Of a stretch of DNA of 64,000 bases, positions 24,601 through 37,092 are shown in pieces. The translations under genes and the position numbers were made by a program. The first letter of the stretch is position 1. Each line of letters begins with the position of its first letter. This DNA is from Solea solea. Taxonomy: Eukaryota > Chordata > Actinopteri > Pleuronectiformes > Soleidae. The stretch lies in NCBI RefSeq assembly GCF_958295425.1, contig NC_081139.1:22015888-22079887 (forward strand). Direction: 5' to 3'. The notes below the pieces were generated by a model. That model saw only the letters and a program-made list of their open reading frames with translations. It had not been told where the DNA came from and made no database searches.

Positions 24601-26205
24601 TTTTCCGCGATGACTTATCACATTATCACAGTATATGTGAGTTTGTTGATTTCCTGCTAACTTTATTTTCTGGGATGGACCTCGCGCGGTCAATGTCTGG
24701 ATGTACGGCTGCATCTGTCCTGTCAGACAGAGGGCATTCTTGGACCAAACATGAAGTAGATTAGTGAGGAAAGCACCACATAGTGGGACCTGCTCCCTCA
24801 TCTTTAATTCATGTGATGTTACTCGGGGCCCTTTTGTCCTAATGGGGTCCCTGGCACCATCCCATCAGCACAGAGGGACACTCAAAACACCTAATGGAGT
24901 CATTGAGTCACATTGATTTTTCCTGATGCTGCTCTGGCCACGCCTGATATCCATCCTCTCCTCCTCCTCCCCTCCCCACTCCTCAGCCAGCCCCACCCTT
25001 TGTCTGGTCCATCCATCCTGTTACACTCTGATCTCTTCTCCCTTTGTGCATATGTGATTATGCACATTTTTAAGTCAATACATTCATTTAAAAAAGAAAG
25101 AAAAAAAGTCATTATTTATCTTCATGATGTAGTTTGATAGTAAATAGTGTTTTTAACTTTCCTGCATGAGAACACGTCACACCAAACACTCCGTTATGTT
25201 AATTTCAGCGCATAAAAAATAGCGTAACATACACATATACATGACATTATGCATTGATGCATGCGATGCAGTGCAGTGTCCTGTATCATGCAGTTGCTCT
25301 ATTGTCCACTCTGCTCACATGCCACGCCCTACTCAACCATCATATCTGTGTCCAGTGGAAAGGTGCCTTGGGAATCTCTACCTCTTCTGTGCTTGTGTCA
25401 GTGATGACTGTGATGGAGACATTAGCTCAATGTTTATAACTGAAAAACCTACAACTGGAAAATTTGGAGGAAATAAAAACCATGACTATAAAGTGTTGGA
25501 CAGGTCATAACTTTCTCTATTCCTACTGACCTTCAGCCATCTGAAGTTATCACTTATAAGCATTTCTCTATTTATCTTTTCTCAATGTCAGAAGCTCCAA
25601 TCATGATCTTCTACACTACTACACTATTCTTTCTCATCTCTTCATGCTGGTACCAACCTCTGCTTGAGCAGAGCCAGGTCTTCTGCAACGTTGTCCCTCT
25701 CCATCTGGTACTGGTCCCTCTCCTTGACGACAGCGTCCATCTGGCGCCGTAGCTCCCTCAGCTCCTCCTGGAACATCTCAGAGGCTCGGTTGGGCTGGCC
25801 ATGCTGATGCTGGCCCTTGAACTGGTTTAGTTCCTGCTGCAGTGCACCGTTCTGCTGCTCCAGGTAGCGCACCTTCTCGATGAAGCTGGCAAAGCGGTCG
25901 TTGAGCTCCTGCAGCTCGGCCTTCTCGTTGCTGCGGGTGGTGAGGAACTCCTGGTTGACGGCTTCAGCCAGGGTGAAGTCCACCTTATCGTAGCTGAGAC
26001 GAGGGGGCTGAGCGGTGGGGCGAGAACGCTGTTGGTGGTAGGTGGTGCTACGAGATGCCACATTAGGTGATGCTGACCGCATGTAGCGCCCCCCAGATTG
26101 GGGCATTCGGGACGACACAGAAGAGTAGGAGGACATGGGGATGGGGTGAGGGCTTCCAAAAGTGCGCCTGTAGGAAGTGGAGGTATGCATTGAAGAGTGG
26201 CTCAT
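21664..26205 (-). CDS. prph: Peripherin, type III intermediate filament protein
   Basis: This is a neuronal cytoskeletal subunit that dimerises through a coiled-coil rod and assembles into 10-nm filaments (teleost peripherin has also been called plasticin). Nine exons give 473 residues (human 470): 26205-25658, 23960-23900, 23536-23441, 23129-22965, 22876-22751, 22660-22440, 22163-22114, 21964-21891, 21744-21664. The head carries [11 protein letters not shown], the rod begins near residue 94 with [15 protein letters not shown], and it ends near residue 404 with [12 protein letters not shown]. The tail contains [16 protein letters not shown] and ends DDKDD. The exon pattern is that of type III filament genes. 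An in-frame ATG upstream at 26286 would add 27 residues; I chose 26205 because MSHSS plus TSYRRTFG matches the family start. Vimentin, desmin and GFAP are less likely because the head and tail fit peripherin best. Confidence 0.93.
23961..25657. other. Prph intron 1, about 1.7 kb
   Basis: The longest prph intron. I see no embedded gene; the open frames are short and unsupported. Confidence 0.5.
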
Positions 26206-26307
26206 GGTTGGTCTCGTTCTGTTCTCTGTCGATGTAGAAAGGTGGAGAGCTGAAGGCTTGGTGATGCTCGTGAAGCAACAGGACATTAGACTGAAGACTG
26301 CCAGGGG

Positions 26308-26316
26308 TTTTTATGC
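26308..26316 (-). promoter_or_regulatory. TATA-like element upstream of prph
   Basis: GCATAAAAA on the minus strand, about 105 bases upstream of the ATG at 26205, implying a short 5' UTR. Mammalian peripherin promoters also have a TATA box; here the site is inferred. Confidence 0.4.
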
Positions 26317-28479
26317 ACTCTCACTGGCTATCCCATCATCCCCCATCGCCTCCCACTCCCTCACTTCTCCTCACCCCACCCACATGAACTCTTCCTCTCT
26401 CAGTCACACATCAGCATACAAGCTTTGGCCACTCCCTACCATTCAGGGAGCGATTCTGCCTCTCTGTGTGCCTTCACCAGTGCTCTGTCTTCCTGTCTGT
26501 CTTGACAGCTCCACCCTTTTAACCAGAGCATTTGGCAGGAGGCCAGACTGGCTTCTACATTACTGCTTTGATAACTAAAGATGTCTCCCTGCGTCGCCTC
26601 ACTGATTTACACCCTCATTAATGCTTTTCTCTGGCTCATTCATCCATGTTTGATTGTTATTTCTCAAGTGCGATTCCTGTACACTGTAAACAAGTTTACT
26701 CGCTCTCACTTGTACTTTTATTGTTTTTAACTTCACTATCAAATAAGTGAAGTAAGCTACCTGGTTTCCAATAGGAAAATGTGAAATTGTACTCTAAATT
26801 GAATCACACAGACACATTGATTTGATTTGGATTTTTTCTCTTCCATTTGTCTCCCTCCCTCTCTCCTCTCTGTCTCTCTCTCTCTCTCCTTTTACTGTAA
26901 TGGAATACTTTATTGATATTCTGGGCGTCTAGGACAGAGCCATGACTCTGCAGTTATTCTATCCTTTTCAAATGCATCCAGTCATCAGTGTAAGAGTACG
27001 AGTTGTTGAATAACGCTGGTTATTTTCACCAACTAAATAATCGTTTTTAGTGCAGAAAGTGGACCAGCGCAGTCATGTAGACTCTGAATCAGAACTCAAA
27101 TATCAATGAGGTCACAGAATAGTGACTGTTACACAGCAGGTCCATGAACTCGGTGACATGCCCAGCACCACGCTCGAGGAAGCCATTATCAACGTGTTTA
27201 CTGCTTTGAGTTAAATGTGACTTTGAAAGCAATCATTTAATTGGCTGATGCTGTCAAGGTTGCTGGCAACAGTGCAGCCAGGAAGGACTCCTGCTGAAGA
27301 AATGAGATGTGGTGAAGATGTGGTGAGTTTACTTATGGCACTAATGGAGAGGACAAATCTTACAGACAGAAAGGTGGAGGATCAAATAGGTGGGTAGACA
27401 TGCAACAGGTGGCTAAACTCAGGGATCAGGTACATAAGGACACAGGGACATAAAGAGACAAACTGGCCAGATGGTCAAATTGTCTTAATTTAAATATTTC
27501 AGTGGTCTATGCTATGTTTGAATATTGAACACTGTCTACTGCTTTTCACACTTGTCTTACAAAGTTATTGTCTTGCTGTCATTGTGTGTGCTCAATGTGG
27601 AAATAACACCATCATTAGAGAGTGAGAGAGAGTGTGTGTGTACATACATACATGCATACATGTGAACTTGTATTTCTTACCTCTTTAGGATATTTTCTGG
27701 CATAAACACTGTGATATATGGTGTTTACACTAATGTGTGTGTCTGCATGTCAAGTGTAGCCTTGTTCGCATTATGCATGCCATGTGTAAACTACATTGGT
27801 GTGTGTGTCTTCATGTGAGTGATGTGTGGCATCAAATCAGTATTTGTATTGTGCCAAATCCCAACACATTATTTCAACGTCCCACTATCATTTACGAGAG
27901 GAAAAACCCAACAGTTCACTTAATGAGCAGGTCTGTGAGGAGTTCAGTTGCTGGTCATTGGAGACGGGCAGACAGAGCATGATTGACAAGGGCTTTTGGC
28001 TGCCATGATTGTCCTCTGTAAGACAGGGCTGGTTGGACAGTATCCTCTCCCTCTCTCTCTCTGTATGTGTGTGTGTGTAGAGTAATTTTATTTAAGGTCG
28101 AGAGACAGGCCAGCAGATTAGTTGACGTCATTCTGAGCATGCTCACTGTCAACTGGGTGTGGCTCCTCCTTTTAATTTCCAGTGAAGCTTGTGATCTTTC
28201 ATTTTGTGCATTTTCTTATATACAGTTTAACACATAACCTGTTACACACTGTAGTACAATTGTAATAATTCTAACATTCATCAACACTCACTGGCACACA
28301 TAGTTTTCTCTCCCTCGAGGTCTGCATGGCTAGTTCTGGCTCTCTCTGGTGTAATAAATGGCTCATGTTAGTCTTAATCAAATCAACCTGCTTCATGCTC
28401 AGTAACTCTCCCTTCTCTCGTCCTCCTCTCTCCCCCCTTTTCTTACACCCTGCCTCACCCTCTCCGGCCACATCTCCAT

Positions 28480-28565
28480 CCATCCATCTTCTTCTGCTCA
28501 TCCTGTTCAGGGTTGCAGGGGGGAGGTGAAGCCAATACCAGCTGACATAGGGGGAAGGCAGTGTT
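28480..28565 (+). repeat. CATCCATC...CCAGCTGACA dispersed teleost repeat
   Basis: It begins with CATCCATCCATCTTC, continues GCTCATCCTGTTCAGGGTTG and ends near ATACCAGCTGACATAGG. This resembles a very common fish repeat. A diverged relative lies at 62808-62925. Confidence 0.6.
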
Positions 28566-31394
28566 ACATACAGGGTGGTTGCCAGTTAGACCACATCTCA
28601 CTTTGTGTTATTTTTCCACATCCTGCTGCAAGCTGCCCATAAAGCCCCTGTCACGGTTTTATATCTGCACTCCCATTAGCAGCATTTATGTCGGGCAAAA
28701 CACAGGCAAGTGCAAGAATATACGACTCAGTGAGTTTTGACCGGGCTGCTGAGCAAGTAATACTAACCCCCAGTCAGATGTTACCATTAGCAACTGATCC
28801 TCCTGGTGCTTAGGGAATTCCTGTAGGGACTATGAAATCAATTGAGCATCTTTGACAGTGTCAGGCTGCAATATCTGTTACCATTTCCACAAACTCTGCT
28901 CATAGTATGTGTCTCATGTTTTAGTCAAAATGGGGATTGTCTGTATAGCTCTGATGCAGTCTATGGGGAAAATTGGGTGTGAACATGTGGGATTTTAATT
29001 AAATTTTATGCAGGATAATGAAGTAGAATGCTTGAATTTCCTTTGCTGTATGACGTCCCGAGTGTTGGGTGTGGTCATGAGTAGGATTGTGACTCTTTAT
29101 TGTACATTAGAACATTGATCCTTTAATTTATCCAAGATAACGATACATTGCTCGTAGGTTTACACAAATTTGTCATAATGAGGAGACCTCACTTTTACAC
29201 ATAATAACAAGATCGTTATTATTGCATATTTTATAGTTAAAGAGCAATACCAAATTATATTTTTTTTATAGTTCATTACATCATTTGCATCAAACAAACT
29301 TATTATATAACACATGACAGTGGTTGGATTTGTGTGGAGTGGGCGTGGATCGCCACAAGACATTATTGGGTAAAGCCTGTCACTGCAGACAGGAAGACAT
29401 GTATGGTTTTATGACCACACTTGATTTAAAGTGCGTTAACATCTTTATTGCTATACATGTTGCATCTGTTTTGTTTTAAATGTAACCGCAGTTATCACAC
29501 ATGACTGGATATGATGTCAGGAATCCATTGCGGTAAAAAGAGTATAATACATTGTAGATGCCGAGCGTGAACATCCTTTATAACATTCAGTCGCTCACTA
29601 CTTTGTGGAAGAGAGATGAAGGAAACTGAATCCATCACCTTCAGGTCTGTTGCCAGGGAGTGGTGAGCAATAAAATTAATCAGAGCTGTGCAGCTTCTTG
29701 GTGTCAAATGACTCATCTGAAAAAGGGCTGGTGATTTGGCAAATTAAAAACTCAGCCCTCTCTAACCCTCAGCTGGTGTTCGATGACAGGTAAGCCAGTG
29801 ATGCTGTGACCTATAAAAAAAAAGGTGCAGGGTTGGGGAGAATTGAAGAGGCCTGTCAGAGACGAGATAGTGATCATCCTCCTCCCAGCAGAGCTGTTGT
29901 GTTCCATCTTGGCTGCAGAACACGTCCGCTGTGAACGGAGATGACTGAAATGCACTTTGCTCATGTGAGCAGGAACCGAGTCGAGGGTGATTCATGTCTG
30001 TGTTTAGTAATTACTGCAATGGAGCACAGCACTGTAGAAGGATATTCATAACATGGAATATTTATGCACTGTATGTAAGCTAAGAGAGAGTTAGAGACCC
30101 TCTGGTACAAATGGTATACACAGTAGTAGAGTAGTAAAGAGATCACACTGCTTTGTGTGTTGATATTGAGCTCTTGTTTACAGCTGGTCTGGCAAATGCA
30201 TTTGAGAAGTGCAGGAAACCCCAGACCCTTTATATAAATATGTTCAAATTGGTTTGTATGTAATGTTCATGAGACAAGCCCTGCTGCTGCTGCTGGTTTA
30301 TTTTATTTTATTTGTGCCAACCAATATAAAACACCAAACCATTTTGACACATGGAGCTTTTACTTTGTCACCCATTTGCTTAATTAACTCCTCGGATATA
30401 GTGGATCAAGAAAAACGGATGTGCTTCTACCCTTCTGTCCACTCTCCATGCGCTCAGTGAGGAGATGCAGCCCTGTTTCACTTAAAACCCTCTTGAAAAT
30501 AATGTGAAAAATCATGTACATATAAATTATTCATATATTTATTTATTTTTCAATTAAAGCAGGAAAAGCACATCCTGGTTGGACTGGATAGTCTCATGAA
30601 ATGTCTTTGTGATCTGCAAGATGATAGCTCAGGGGTTCTTTTATGAGGCAGTGAACAATTATTTTATTAGGATCCACAATTAGCTACTGCATTACAGCAT
30701 CTATTCTTCCTGGAGTCCACAATAACATGTCATCATATACAATATTACATCCCATATTCACATAAGAGTTCAGACTGGATACTTGATTCTTTAGAAGTAA
30801 AAGGCTACAGGCCCTTGATCAATAAGGAGTGTGTGGTGTGGTATATGAAGAAAACCACACCAACACAAATTGCTTTGCAAAATTACAAAGTTGTGTTGAT
30901 CACTTGATGACAACATGTCTTAATTTATATGTTGCTGCACAGAGAACTACATATGCATCTTTCTGGCAGGAGACCAAGCTTATAATTTTAGAATTTAGAA
31001 ATTTAGAATAAAACTTAGAAATTAATTCATGCATGCTATCACTGTAACCAGAGAGAGAGAGAGAGGGAGACATGTCAAGTCCATGTCTTTGTTCCTGCTG
31101 TGGAGGCCAGACCATAGCCTCTTCTGCTAATGATTTTGCTGCAGTGACGTCAGCCTTCTTTCCTGCACTGCAGTGTGTCATACGATGTGCATGTTAACAG
31201 CAGTTCTTTGTCTGCTCAGTGCATGACGGTGGCCTATAACATCATAGTAAATCATTGTATATGAACAGTCTGCGGAGCATAATGCACCCTCAGCTGCTGC
31301 TCATCTACAGTGTAAGCGCACTACTACCTGAACACCTCTCTGCTGCTAATAAAGGCCGTTGATGCTGATGTCCATTTCATTGAAGATATGTTGC

Positions 31395-31470
31395 ACCAAT
31401 TCAATTCAATTCAATTTTATTTGTATAGCGCCAGATCATAACATACATTATATCAAGGCACTGTACATTG
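31395..31470 (+). repeat. AATTCAATTC / TTTTATTTGTATAGCGCC repeat
   Basis: CAATTCAATTCAATTCAATT followed by TTATTTGTATAGCGCCAGAT and AAGGCACTGTAC. This is the widespread teleost dispersed repeat with that signature. Confidence 0.75.
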
Positions 31471-31799
31471 ACAAGATCATGGAGAGCAGAGAAACCCAAA
31501 ATTTCCCACAATGAGCAAGCACATAGAAGCACCATAGAATAAAAAGATTGAAGATGTGCCTCTACTTTAAAATTGATGCCAAAATAATGTCCTAACAAGT
31601 GTTGATCATCGCCCTATCATGAATCAGTCTTCGCTGTCAGTCATGACGTTTCACACTGTCTTGTACCATCATACAACTAATTAAACACAACTTACAGGAA
31701 AAACACTTGAGTATACAACAGTTTTTACTAAAAATTACGAAAATCATCTTTTGAAATTTGTATTTGACATGTACTTTTGGTTTGGCTCATGTATCATCC

Positions 31800-31925
31800 A
31801 ACAAGCCATTCATCCATCTATCATCCATCAAGGAAGATGTGGCATTTATGACCTATACAGCGGTCAGCCACCAGGGGGAGAGCTGGAGTGGCTTTGGCTT
31901 CACTTGTGGGACCTGTTTAAGCTTT
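31800..31925 (+). repeat. CAGCCACCAGGGGG dispersed repeat
   Basis: GGCATTTATGACCTATAC, GTCAGCCACCAGGGGGAG and TGGCTTCACTTGTGGG occur in the order seen in a common percomorph repeat family. Confidence 0.6.
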
Positions 31926-32781
31926 CATTCATGTCATCTGTCTTTGTCTTTGGTATAATTTTGGCATCTGCAGACTGTTCAACTCTGTGTTGCTAATGTT
32001 TTTGCTAGTGTTCTCTTCAGAGCCTGCAGCCAAAGGCATATGTGGACTAAGTGACTGCTCATTTAATTTCCTATTTTTTTAATTTAATTTTATTGTTTGA
32101 GTCTGATGATAACATTACCCAAGCCAAGGCATGGCATTATTAAAAAAAACTAAAAAAAAAAACAATAGACTGAATAATGTGAAGTTTCACTTATTTGCGA
32201 ATCAACAAGGTACTGTTTTACTAAGCTATTTGACTTTCATTGTAGTGTTGTTTTTATTTTTACTTTACTATTAATGATAATATAATTATGTAGTATAGTT
32301 TATTTACTTGTCACTTGTCATGGTTACAATAAATGATTGTTTTATTTTGTTACTTTTTAGTAGCCTGATACCATATTCTGTATACATCTTAGTATTGTGC
32401 CATTTTGAAGACTAAGACCATTCTTCAGATTTTGCTGCCATTTAAGAGTAAGTGTGCAGAATTCCCCCAGAAGAATTATGTAACATATTACATTATTCGT
32501 TCGTGGCATTGATAAATGGCCCCATGAAGGCTTGGGCCGGCCCTGGTCCTCTCTTTCCTCCAACCACAAATTGACTTGAAAGCAGAAGCATACAAACATG
32601 TGGTACCTTGGAATTTAATTTGTGCAATAATCATTAAGAATTTAACTTTCAGTTCTCACACAAACCGCATCTGTTGCAGTTCTTCAGCTAAGCATCAGAG
32701 TTTAATACTGCCTTTACCAGACATTATTGCACAATACTGTATATGGGAGACAGAAAGCACACAATAGTGACGAAGTTGTGT

Positions 32782-32787
32782 TTTATT
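32782..32787 (-). terminator. Candidate pmel polyadenylation signal
   Basis: AATAAA on the minus strand (inside AAATAAATAAAAC), about 360 bases past the pmel stop codon at 33141. Confidence 0.35.
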
Positions 32788-33140
32788 TATTTCAGGGTGC
32801 CAAAGGTAATAGTATTGTTTAGTGCACATAATTTAAATTACACGGTAAAGAAATTAAACTGAATTGTGCTTATCATGATTTTCTAATTAGTTTAGTATAA
32901 ATTGGCCACAAATCACAGTTGTGGCTTCTATCAACTATTCGTGTCAAAATAAATAACTTCTGTCTACAACATTTCAAATTCCTCTTTTTTGTACAAATGT
33001 TGCATATGGGGCGGTTTCACAAAAGTGGACGTGGCTTAAATCGGATGTCTGGGAGTTACAATATACAGTATATGATTAAAGCTGATATGGTAATGAATGC
33101 TGTCGATGTTGATGTTGAGTGCTTAAGCTGCTGATGATAT

Positions 33141-36100
33141 TCACACGAGTCTCCCCTGAAGCAGTGGACGACTTTCCCCCGGTGACTGTCGGCTCAGCAA
33201 GTTCCACAACAACAAAGGCACTGATGTTACGGCTGAGCTGCCTCCATTATTGACAACGTGGTCCTCTGTCAGTGGCTGGTACTGCTTAGACCGTCTGTTA
33301 CGATACAAAGTGTGAAATGAGTATATGACACAAAATAAATCAAAGTTCCTGAAGAAACAATGCCATAAAAAGTAAACAAGTTATCGAAAAAAATAAAGAA
33401 GATGATTGTAGCTTGTCATGTAATCAGTTGTGTTGTTTTCATTAGGTAATACCGTTTTGTAATAGTACATGTTATGCTCACATTTTCACATTCAGTTCAG
33501 TGTTGTTAGGCATTATATCTACATGAAGGTGAAATAACTTTTGACATTCCCAATATTTATTTTGTACAGCATCAGCTTTTAGCCACTGTGGCACGGCTGC
33601 AGGGATGATGATTTCAGTTATTTACTTTATATGCTGTTGGTGTGAGCTAACAGAGCTGCTAATATGGCTGCAGACCTTGAAATTCTTGTTTTTGTAGTGC
33701 TACCAATTACAACAGGAGTCCAACAGGGTTCAATCCCTGGACCTTTTCTCTTTCTAATACTCCAAACGTGTTGGTGGTGATTTTGTTCTCTTGTTTGTTG
33801 TGCATGCTGACTGACTTTATGAAACTGAGTTTATTCCATTGTCTGCTTTTCCTGCTTTTAGAGTTAAACAAAAAAAGATCCACATTAAATATGGATCACA
33901 TCATGAGGTGATGATGGATGCTGACAATAAACTTGTTTTGCATAATTGAGCTCTCACTTTGGTCTCTATTGATAAATGACTCACCTGTACATTAAACCAA
34001 TACAACAGACGACGCAGGCGAGGACCATAACACCCAGTACTGTAGCAGCTGTTCCAGCTGGGGAACCACCAGAGGCTGTAATTGAGGCACAGTAAATGAA
34101 TGAGACAAAACAATAACTAGATTGAATCATTTAGAGGCTATTGATGGATTGTTCTTTTACTCACCTACTGTTACACTGACTCTAGCACTTGCCACAGCCA
34201 GACTGACATCATTGGTCAAGGAGACATTGAGGCAAAATACTCCAGAGTCATTGAAGAATTGACGGAGGACCATCTGACAGTCTGGAGAGGGTGTAGCTAT
34301 GTTACACACAGTTTCTACTGGTGTGATACAGTCAGCATCTGAAATGACTGTGCAGACCTCACTTGGAAGGCTGAAAAAATGGATAATTTGGAATGAGACA
34401 TGGAGTGCACATCAGATTAATTATGAGTGTATACAATAAACACAGCTTTCTGTTGTCCAACTGTTCTAACTTTGGACTGGCTTGTGTTATCACTCACTGA
34501 CTCTAAAGAACAGTTCTACCCACCTTCCCTGACAGGAAATGGTGACATCCACAGCATTTTGATTTAATTCAGTCGCCACTGCCACAACGTTGGTCACCTG
34601 CACAATCTCTACGCTTTCAATACCCTCTGCACGATTGAAAGATGAATAAAGAGGATATTAAAGCAAAGTTTATTGGAGTGTTTGTATCAAAACATTTTTG
34701 TTATTATTTAGTTTAAAAGTGCCATAAATACAAAAAAATAGTGTTTGCTTACGAACGACATCTACAGTGGCTGCCAGGGAGCCATAACGGTACACCATGC
34801 AGTCAGCTGTCAGTTCTGGGGCTTGTCTTTTAGCCACAACAAGGGCAATTTGTGCTGGATCTGCTTCCACCTCAGCTTGAACTTCACCTTCACCTTCAGC
34901 TGCTTGCTCTGCAGAAATAATACACATTTGTTACAAAAGTGTACTTTTTATTTGATGTATGCTTATTTTAGTTTACAGTCAATACTCACCTGCTGCAGCT
35001 GCAGTGGCCACAACTTCATTCTCAGTTTCCTGCACTTCAGCCTCAGTATCAGCCGGTGCTGTTTCCTCTACGGCTGTGGCCTCAGTGGCAACTGGAGCAA
35101 CGACATTATCAGCAGGGGCTTCTGTTTCAGCTTGGACAACCTCTGCATCAGCATCAACAACATCAGCTGCAGCAGCATCAACTGCATCAGCAGCACCATC
35201 AATTGCATCAGCAGCACCATCAACAGCAGCAGCAGCAGCGTCAACGGCATCAACAGCATCAGCAGCAGCAGCGTCAACAGCATCAGCTGCAGCATCAACA
35301 GCAGCAGTATCAACGGCATCAACGGCATCCACGGCAGCAGCAGCATCAACAGCAGCAGTATCAACGGCATCAACAGCAGCAGTATCAACAGCATCAACAG
35401 CAACAGTATCAACAGCATCAGCAGCAGCAGCATCAATGGCAGCAGCATCAACAGCAGCAGCAGCAGTTGCCACAACTTCAGCCTCTTGCTCTACAGGTTC
35501 CTCTGCCACAGGAGCAACAGTGACACCGGCGGCAACCTCAACTGCAACAGGAGCAACTGAAGCAACAGCAGCATCAACCACAGGCACGTCTTCTTCAGCT
35601 GCATCTGTCACCACTACGGCTTCACCTGCAACGGCTACATCAGCATCTGCTGGCTCTTCAGCTACAGGGTCAGTGGTTTCAGCTTCTTCTGCTGTAGCAT
35701 CTGTTTCTTCTGCTGTGACTTCTACTTCTGCAGCAGGAGCAACAGTGTTTGCAGGATCTTGTTCTTCTGGAACAACAGCTGCATCAACTCCTGCAGGTGC
35801 CACTGAGGCAACCTCTGCTGCCTCCGCGTCTGTATTATCAGTTGCTGCTGCATCTTCTGTATTTGCAGCTTGTGGAGTGGCATCAGAAGCAGGAACATCC
35901 AGAGCGATCACATCTCCTCCATCAGCTGGAACAGCAGAGGCATCAATTGTAGCCACTGAAAGAAAAGTTAAAAGCCTCTGAGAAAAACTTAACTCAGACA
36001 TCACATGGGATTGCATTTAAAAGAACAAATGATAAAATCTCACCAGCAGTGGGATTTGCGCATCCGTTGGAAATGGTTGCCATCAGGACCACCTGAGGTT

Positions 36101-37031
36101 TGAAGGTTCCAACAGTGAGGAACGTGTGTGTGACTGTGCGCTCTCTGGAGATCAGAGTCCCGGAGCTGTCGCCAAAGTCCCAGCTGAAGCTGATGTCTGC
36201 GGTGCTGAGATACTGACTGGGATCGTGGAGATTGACACTAAAAGCAATGGCTCGGTTCTGGATGAAGTTCTGGTCGTCCTGGTTTATATCATTGACTTGG
36301 CTGAGGGATAAACTGAAGGGAACCTGGTCTGAAGACAGATGGAGAGATGCTAATGAGATATTTTGTGTAGAATGGGGATTGTTAAAGGTTGGCTCAGAAA
36401 TTGCTGAGTTGGTTACCTGTGACAATGAAGACTGAGGAGGCATAGCCAAGAGGGATGAACTTGTTTTTGCCCCGGCAGTGGTAGATGACAACCTCCATGT
36501 TGTAGGAGCCCAGGGGGACATTGTCTGTACCAATGGTGAGGGAGGAGGACGGGCCGTCTGCCACCTGCCAATAACGTCCTTAAACAGAAGAACAATTAGA
36601 TTATTTTAACAACGTTTTAATTACTTCAATTCAGATTTATTTTTTTCATTGCTGATTGAGATCTCTGATTAAATATTTAGATTTTGATTTGATTCTTATT
36701 TACCAACACAGGAAAGCATGATTTAAACTGCATTGAACAAAAAATTTTTCATTTACAAATGCAAAACTTACAAAATGTTTAATAGATAGACAAGTAATGA
36801 TGCACAGCCATAGATTGGATATAACATATAAAAAAAATGAATATGGCCCTCCTGTCCTCCTGAAAAGTGAAATCTAGGGGGTTGGATGAAAGTTTCAGTT
36901 AGCCACACATACACTGTATATGTGTGTGTGGCCCGAGGCTAATGTCAACTTAAGTCAATAGAGAAGAAACTTCTCATTGAGAATTTCACAGCCATTTTTA
37001 CAGCTGTTTGTATATACACTGCATAATATGT

Positions 37032-37092
<61 letters not shown>

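Larger units (their letters stand above)
26320..33140. other. Intergenic region between prph and pmel
   Basis: About 6.8 kb without a supportable gene. It contains C/T-rich microsatellites (about 26850-26890), several dispersed teleost repeats (28480-28565, 31395-31470, 31800-31925, about 32515-32545) and the pmel 3' UTR at the right end. Confidence 0.6.

Noticed and set aside
25827..26159. Minus-strand ORFs overlapping prph exon 1 in other frames
   Set aside because: Shadows; the prph frame matches the peripherin head and rod.
29752..29995. Overlapping minus-strand ORFs of 70-77 codons
   Set aside because: No domain, signal peptide or splice context; compatible with chance open frames.
35068..35475. 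Minus-strand Leu/Met-rich ORF of 135 codons
   Set aside because: Alternative-frame shadow of the same pmel repeat.
34745..35981. Long plus-strand ORFs (up to 340 codons; Ala/Ser/Thr-rich, Gln/His-rich or Ser/Ile/Asn-rich)
   Set aside because: They lie opposite the pmel repeat exon. The trinucleotide repeat removes stops from several frames; the minus frame fits pmel exon phases and family order, the others fit nothing.
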